A DNA stretch of 64,000 nucleotides from Chrysogorgia sp. JL179-B06 (Eukaryota; Cnidaria; Anthozoa; Scleralcyonacea; Chrysogorgiidae). Below the pieces are notes generated by a model. It made no database searches and was not told the origin of the DNA. It saw only the letters and a list, made by a program, of their open reading frames with translations. Below, in pieces: positions 58,640-64,000 of this stretch. Numbering within the stretch: the stretch's first letter is position 1; each line of letters begins with the position of its first letter. The position numbers were made by a program, and so were the translations under genes. The stretch lies in assembly GCA_035772405.1 (NCBI GenBank), contig JAYKKM010000078.1:1105001-1169000 (forward strand), in the 5' to 3' direction.

Positions 58640-61150
58640 AGAGTGAAGCTGGTTACAAATTCAACATAATACATTCGGTTGATATAGGTATACAGTACTG
58701 CCTATGTAGCTTGCATTCACCAAGCATTAATGATATAATATAGTGACAACCCGCGATTTCCGGTCGAGTTCGATAAACATTATTTTTAATATATTAATAT
58801 GCCTTTTCAGCATAGTTTTTTGGTTAGGGTTGGTAATTTGGTAAGGTAGTTATATTAGGATTAGCATTTCGTTGAATTATAAAAGACTCTTGACTTGAGT
58901 GACGAAGGGCTTTCGCTCGAAACGTTGAATGTCTGAGACCTGTTACACACTATTTTGGCAGTGCACCAACCTATAAAAGATCTGTATTTCTGCCTACAAT
59001 GTATACAGTACATTGAACAATATTTTATCTTCAATAAAACAACCATGTCATGTTATTGTTTGTTAGTTGTAACTTGTATAGTCTGCATTGTGATTGTTCA
59101 GAAATCTTTAGACAAATTTTGAAATACTTAACCGAGAGAGTTGTACTATATACATTCTGGGATTGGGAAAAGTTTAGGCATTATAAATAATACTAATAAA
59201 AATACAGGATAGCCTGTTCAATGCTAACACTGGTATTGACGGGGTCCTGTTTCCTAACAAATTACAATTATTATTTATTACGAATATAAATTTATTACAC
59301 ATACTGTATTCATATATATGTATGTACAATATGTTACAAAAACTAATTATAACTTGAAAGTTGTATAAATCCTACAAATGTAGTACTGTCAATTAAGGCA
59401 ATAGATATTAGATAATGATCTTACATGTATGCAATGAACAAATTCATTGAGATTAAAATAGTTCTTTAGAAATGGTGGTAAAATGCCTTCAAGACATTTC
59501 TTAACTAACATATGGTACCAATCATAGGGTTTCTATTAACCGATCAGTTTCATGACCAGACTTAGGAAAGGTCAGTTTCTCTGCCCTGCATTGAGACCTC
59601 AAGAGCATCTATCCTCACCAACAATCGGGATAGAATCCCTAATACTGTATTAAAACCAAATTGATGTCCATACATTTGCACTATATGCATTCGGTCGAGG
59701 GCCGCTTCTGAGACTTTGGCCCTAGACATTTGAATGATAAAGAGAATGCACTTTCTTCCTTCATTCTTTAACAGTCTTTGGTGTCTTTTTATAGTTGATT
59801 ATTTCATGAATCACAAGGTCGGTGAGAAGGTGGGGCAAAATAGCCTAGGACCTTGCAAGGGGCCCGGCCGCATCGCCACATCAATCACTTGTGACTGGTG
59901 TAATCTGCAGACCAATGAAATGTTGCAACCATTTTGCATACCTAACACAAAGTACCAGTTCATCTCAACACTGTTCCCCAATTCCGTCGAATACTGTGAA
60001 TTATTGAACGGAGGTGTCCAAAACAAAAATTATTGAACGCTGATGACGTCACTAGGACAAAGTGCATAACTACAGTACTGTATTACAGTAGTAAATTAGC
60101 AACTACGCCATAAAAGTTTCAAACAGTAGCGGGCGAGGGGTGTTGCGTATAACGTATTTCTAGTATTATTAATAATATTTAAAGCGAAATTTGATCAGGA
60201 CTGCATGTTCATCGCTATAGTAGACAGATTTAGCAAAGAGGATGCAGACATCAAGATGGCGTGATATGGATATGGCGTGAATCCATGTTATTTTTACTTC
60301 CTGTTTTGTTGAGGACGTCGTCGTCGGGAATTTTAGAACGCAATTTTTATTATTTATTTTATTAGAAATAATAGTTCTGTACAGCTTTGTTTTATTTATG
60401 ATACTTGGTGTGTGTAGAAAGTGTAACTGGGGTATTTGTACGCCAATTGTAATTGCTTGTAAATATTAAAACTCGAAGGGTTTCCCCTGCATTGTCATGA
60501 GTCATAACAAAATGCAAAATTGTCCCCCAAAGTCTCTTGTATCCATCCATTCCTGGTTATATTTCTTGAATTAAGCTGCTCTGTTTATGCTATTGTAATA
60601 TTTAGTTATAATTTTAAGTCATACTTTTAATACAGTGTTTTCCTGCAAAAATTATAAATATTTGCCTTTCGGCTCTGATATGAAGATAGACTCCACGTCT
60701 CGCAATCTTCGTCATATATTTATATATGTTTCGCTTTAAACTGACACTAAATGGAGACTAACGGAGACAAATCAAAGAAAAGCTAATGCCAAAATGATAA
60801 ACTTAATTATATTTTCGTTTTACTTTTGTGTTAACTTCAATTCAAATTTTTAGCAGATGAGGCAATACTGTACTACATCAAGTATACTCAGCTATATTAA
60901 ATTAACGACTGATACAAACATTCAGTGCAACTATTTTCCCATTTTTTAATATTTAATAAGTTGACTTTAATACAAGAACAGGAAGTAAAAGATAAATTAT
61001 GATAAATGTACTGTTGGTTTCCTATAATGCTTTATTCTTACAGTCTACAGTCTACACACGTCTACAGTCTAACCACACTAAAACCTAATCAGAGTCTGTC
61101 ACGTGTCCGATCTATTATTAATATAAACATACGTCATAACTAACTGTACT
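58640..61150. other. Gene-poor AT-rich interval
   Basis: No convincing gene. Contains a GGCCCGGCCGC-like GC patch (59858-59872) and scattered short open frames. Its right part (from about 61154 leftwards) is expected to hold the 3' LTR of the gypsy element, including AATAAAG on the minus strand near 61035; I could not place the other LTR boundary. Confidence 0.4.
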
Positions 61151-61154
61151 AACA

Positions 61155-61169
61155 TTCCTCCCCCCTTTG
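61155..61169 (-). other. Polypurine tract and start of the 3' LTR
   Basis: On the minus strand CAAAGGGGGGAGGAA is immediately followed by TGTTAGTAC (starting at 61154), the expected PPT-TG junction of an LTR retrotransposon, about 15 bp past the pol stop. Confidence 0.65.
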
Positions 61170-61182
61170 GGGTGGATTGTCC

Positions 61183-63896
61183 TCAATCATCATTTATTAT
61201 CAAACGTTCCTCCGCTTGTTTCCCGCTATCGTAATATGTCAGTCTTTGGACTGGATTTCGGACTCGCTGTGGTCTTTCTATACCACGTTCAGTTTCTGCT
61301 GCTACGTGTTGTTCATCTTCAGAATCACTGCTCACTTCGGGCAACACTGCTGTGTTGTTACAATTAATTTCATTCGCTTGTCTTCGATTATTTTCACCGT
61401 CCTCGTCTTCACTCTCCTCATCTTCACTCTCCTCATCGGATTGTACATATAGATGTGGTGGACGATCACAATGACGTTTCAGCAGACGATGGTTGACAAC
61501 CTTTGAGCGCCCCCCTTTTACAGGGACTATCTTGTACGTTGTTTGTCCAACTTCTTAGACACTCGGTATGGGCCTTGCCACCTTCTCGATATTAACTTCT
61601 TCGCAGTTCCCGACTGTTTTTCTGGCTTGTACATCCATACGACATCGCCACTTCTAAAAGGATGAAATCTAGATTTCGTTTCTCCTCTCCGTCGTCTTTT
61701 CTCTCCTCCTCTTCAATCAACTGCTTGACTTTAGCCTGTATGTTTCGTTGTCTTTCAAGTCGTTCTTCCCATGTTTGTAGTGTAACCGAATGCGATGTTA
61801 CTGTCACTTCGTTTGTCGGTTGGATGACATCAGCTAAGGTTCGTAAGTTATAGCCGAATACTAGATAGGCTGGCGAGCGACGAGTGACTTTATTCTCTGT
61901 GGAACGAATGGCAGCTAAAGCTGCTGGAAGTAGTAGATCCCAATCACGCTGATCTTCTTCCTGGATGGTGAGGGCCAACCGTTCTGCAAGGGTGCGATTC
62001 ATTCTTTCTACTTGACCGTTACCACGAGGATTATACAGGGATGAGCGTGTTTTCTTGATACCAAGCCGATCACACACGAGTTTCGTTAGCTTAGCCTCAA
62101 AATTCTTGCCTTGGTCACTATGAATATGTTCAGCCACACCATACCGACTGAATATTTCATTTGTCAGCAGCCGAGTAGTTGTTTCTGCTGTTTGATCCGG
62201 TGTTGGAAATGCCTCAATCCATTTAGAAAATGGATCGACAAAGACACAAAGGTATTTATTGCCTTGCTTGGTAACAGGAAGGGGCCCTTGAAAATCAATG
62301 CTCCACCATTGAAAGGGTTTATCTGGTACCGGGAGATTTCCAGAAGGCGGACGATCAGGAATGGATGGATTCTTTCTTTGGAGACACCTAAGGCAACTGC
62401 GACAGTAACTGGTAACATCTCGATACCAACCCCTCCACCAAAATTTCTCCTTTATAGCAGCAAGTGTCTTCTCCGGGCCAAAATGACCACATCGATCATG
62501 GAACATATCGAGGACAGTCGTTGCTTCGGATCTGGGCAGGACAACTTGGTGTTGTTCACCTTCAACTCGCTTCAGCAGATCGTTGTGAATCTTCAAGTGT
62601 TGACCATTTTTACCAACACATCGTCGGACATTTCTGTTCCACTTCTTGGGTTTCTTACGTGTTGTAACCCATGTTCGGATTTCTGTCACTTCGGGATCTG
62701 CCATTTGAAGAGCAACGAGCTGTTGGTGGGTCCAATTGCCTTCTAAGCTGACTACCGAGAGAAGAGGTGCTCGAGATAGTGCGTCTGCTACCGCCATGAG
62801 TTTTCCGGGGCGATGCGTGATCTTAAAGTTGAAACTTTCAACCTCTATTCTCCATCGTGCCATTCTGCCTGTAGGATTCTTTAATTCTTTCAAGTATATC
62901 AGTGGGCGATGGTCAGTAACGAGAGTGAAAGGTCGAGCTTCTAGAAACATAGAAAACTGTCCCAAAGCAAACACAACTGCGGTTAACTCTTTGTCCGTTG
63001 CCGAATAGTGTTTCTGTTCCTTGGTGAGTGCTCGAGAAGCAAATGCTATCGGCCGTTGGTCTTGGATGAGGACTGCACCTACTCCGACATCGCTGGCGTC
63101 TGTTTCGACCATAAATTCCTTAGTGAAATCAGGATGAGCTAAGACTGGGGCCGAAGATAGAGCGGTCTTGAGGGTCTCAAAAGCACGTTGACAAGTGTTA
63201 TCCCAAAGAAAGGGACGGTTCTTTTCGGTTAGAGTGGTGAGAGGTTTTGCAATTGTGGAAAAATCTTTGATAAACCGTCGAAACCACGAAGCCATACCAA
63301 CAAAACGTCGGATTTCAGTGACTGACTTTGGGCACGGGAATTACTGCGCGTATCTTCTCATCGTCGGGTGCTACTCCAGAGCGGCTAACCACGTGTCCAA
63401 TATACTTCACTTCTGATCGGGCAAAAGAGCATTTCGTAGGCTGCAACTTGAGATTGGCAATTCTAAACTTGGCAAACACTTTGTCTAAGAGAAGCATATG
63501 TTCCTCAAAACTCTTAGAAAAAATTAGAACGTCGTCGAGATAAATCAGCAGCTCATCCCAATTTTCTTCGCGAAGGATGGACATCATAAGGCGTTGAAAA
63601 GTAGCAGGTGCTCCTTTGAGACCAAACGGCATAACTTTGAATTCGTAAAGTCCTCGATGACTTGTAAAAGTGGTCTTGTGTTGGTCAGCTGGTGCTACGG
63701 GTACTTGGTAGTATCCCTTTGCAAGGTCAAGTGTCGTGAAATACTTGGCTCCGTTCAAAATACTCAGGGCATCGTCCACACGGAGGAGTGGCCAGCTGAT
63801 ATTGGCAGTAGATTCATTAAGTTTGCGGTAATCCACACAAAAACGTGTCGAGCCATCTGATTTCCGAACTAACACCAGTGGGGAGGATCAGGATTT
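61183..63896 (-). pseudogene. pol: Gypsy pol: RT, RNase H, integrase, with three frameshifts
   Basis: RT (63896-63315): LVRKSDGSTRFCVDYRKLN, TTLDLAKGYYQVPV, MPFGLKGAPATFQRLM and YLDDVLIFS. After a shift near 63322 come RNase H (FMVETDASDVGVGAVL, TDKELTAV, VTDHRPLIYL) and a Zn-finger of the HHCC type (HDRCGHFG ... SYCRSCLRC). The integrase core has SIDFQGP, HSDQGKNFE and GNGQVERMNRTL. After shifts near 61690 and 61560 come a GPY/F module (RRWQGPYRV) and an acidic tail (SDEESEDEESEDEDGE, then a basic RVRNPVQRLTYY) to a TGA at 61183-61185. Confidence 0.88.
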
Positions 63897-64000
63897 GCAA
63901 CTTGGACGAATATCTTCTGCCCATTTCGAACATTATCCACTGTTTTACCACAACCAAGTTCTTGTCGTTCACAGCCGATTAGACTTGATTCAATATACCC

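Larger units (their letters stand above)
61155..64000 (-). mobile_element. Ty3/gypsy retrotransposon, partial (runs off the window)
   Basis: The minus strand carries, in order, RT, RNase H, integrase and an acidic tail, then the polypurine tract and LTR start. The gag/protease part and 5' LTR lie beyond 64000. Frameshifts in pol indicate a dead copy. Confidence 0.9.

Overview
This is metazoan nuclear DNA: AT-rich, with spliceosomal introns, many non-LTR retrotransposons, DNA transposons, tRNA-derived SINE-like pieces and microsatellites. The transposon mix (Polinton, IS3EU-like, MULE-like, hAT, Penelope-like and CR1/L2-like LINEs, Ty3/gypsy) suits an invertebrate, perhaps a cnidarian. The sequence alone does not fix the species.

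The centrepiece is a complete, apparently intact Polinton/Maverick (adintovirus-like) element at 2078-21048 (18,971 bp). It has about 286-bp terminal inverted repeats that differ at only two sites, AG...CT termini and a perfect 6-bp target duplication (TCAATT). From left to right it carries a minus-strand replication block (zinc-finger protein, protein-primed DNA polymerase B, small proteins, an RPB6-like RNA polymerase subunit, a putative ssDNA-binding protein). Next come a central 31-bp iteron array and three small membrane proteins, one ending in overlapping PTAP and LYPDL late-domain motifs. Three minus-strand putative surface proteins follow, then the minor capsid (penton-like) protein, a chromodomain integrase, a large membrane protein, the double-jelly-roll major capsid protein, the packaging ATPase and its helical partner. 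The right end carries accessory genes: a MORN-like repeat protein, a dual-acylated small protein, a Zn-ribbon protein and an F-box protein. No adenain-type protease was seen. Most genes start just after a TATAATAAA-like motif, and many end at a perfect short hairpin with A/T tracts. This resembles the compact transcription signals of cytoplasmic large DNA viruses and virophages rather than host genes.

The Polinton landed inside another, intron-bearing viral/organellar-type DNA polymerase B gene. That gene is itself scrambled: pieces lie in both orientations at 869-2077 and 21055-22190.

From 22.2 to 35 kb lie older repeats and gene pieces: a three-exon IS3EU-like transposase gene (minus, 26573-24341), a MULE-like transposase relic, foldback elements, and a BEN-domain-like gene (31441-34769). 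From 35.4 to 52.3 kb five CR1/L2-like LINE copies sit head-to-tail in one orientation, separated by (TCTCTGTG)n-type microsatellites. The first is split by an 833-bp hAT element with an 8-bp target duplication. From 52.3 to 61 kb are decayed fragments: an OTU-like piece, a LINE RT on the minus strand, a Penelope-like element with a GIY-YIG domain, a T-shaped GC-rich hairpin at 57.8 kb and a SINE-like piece. The right edge (61155-64000, minus) is a frameshifted Ty3/gypsy pol that runs out of the window.
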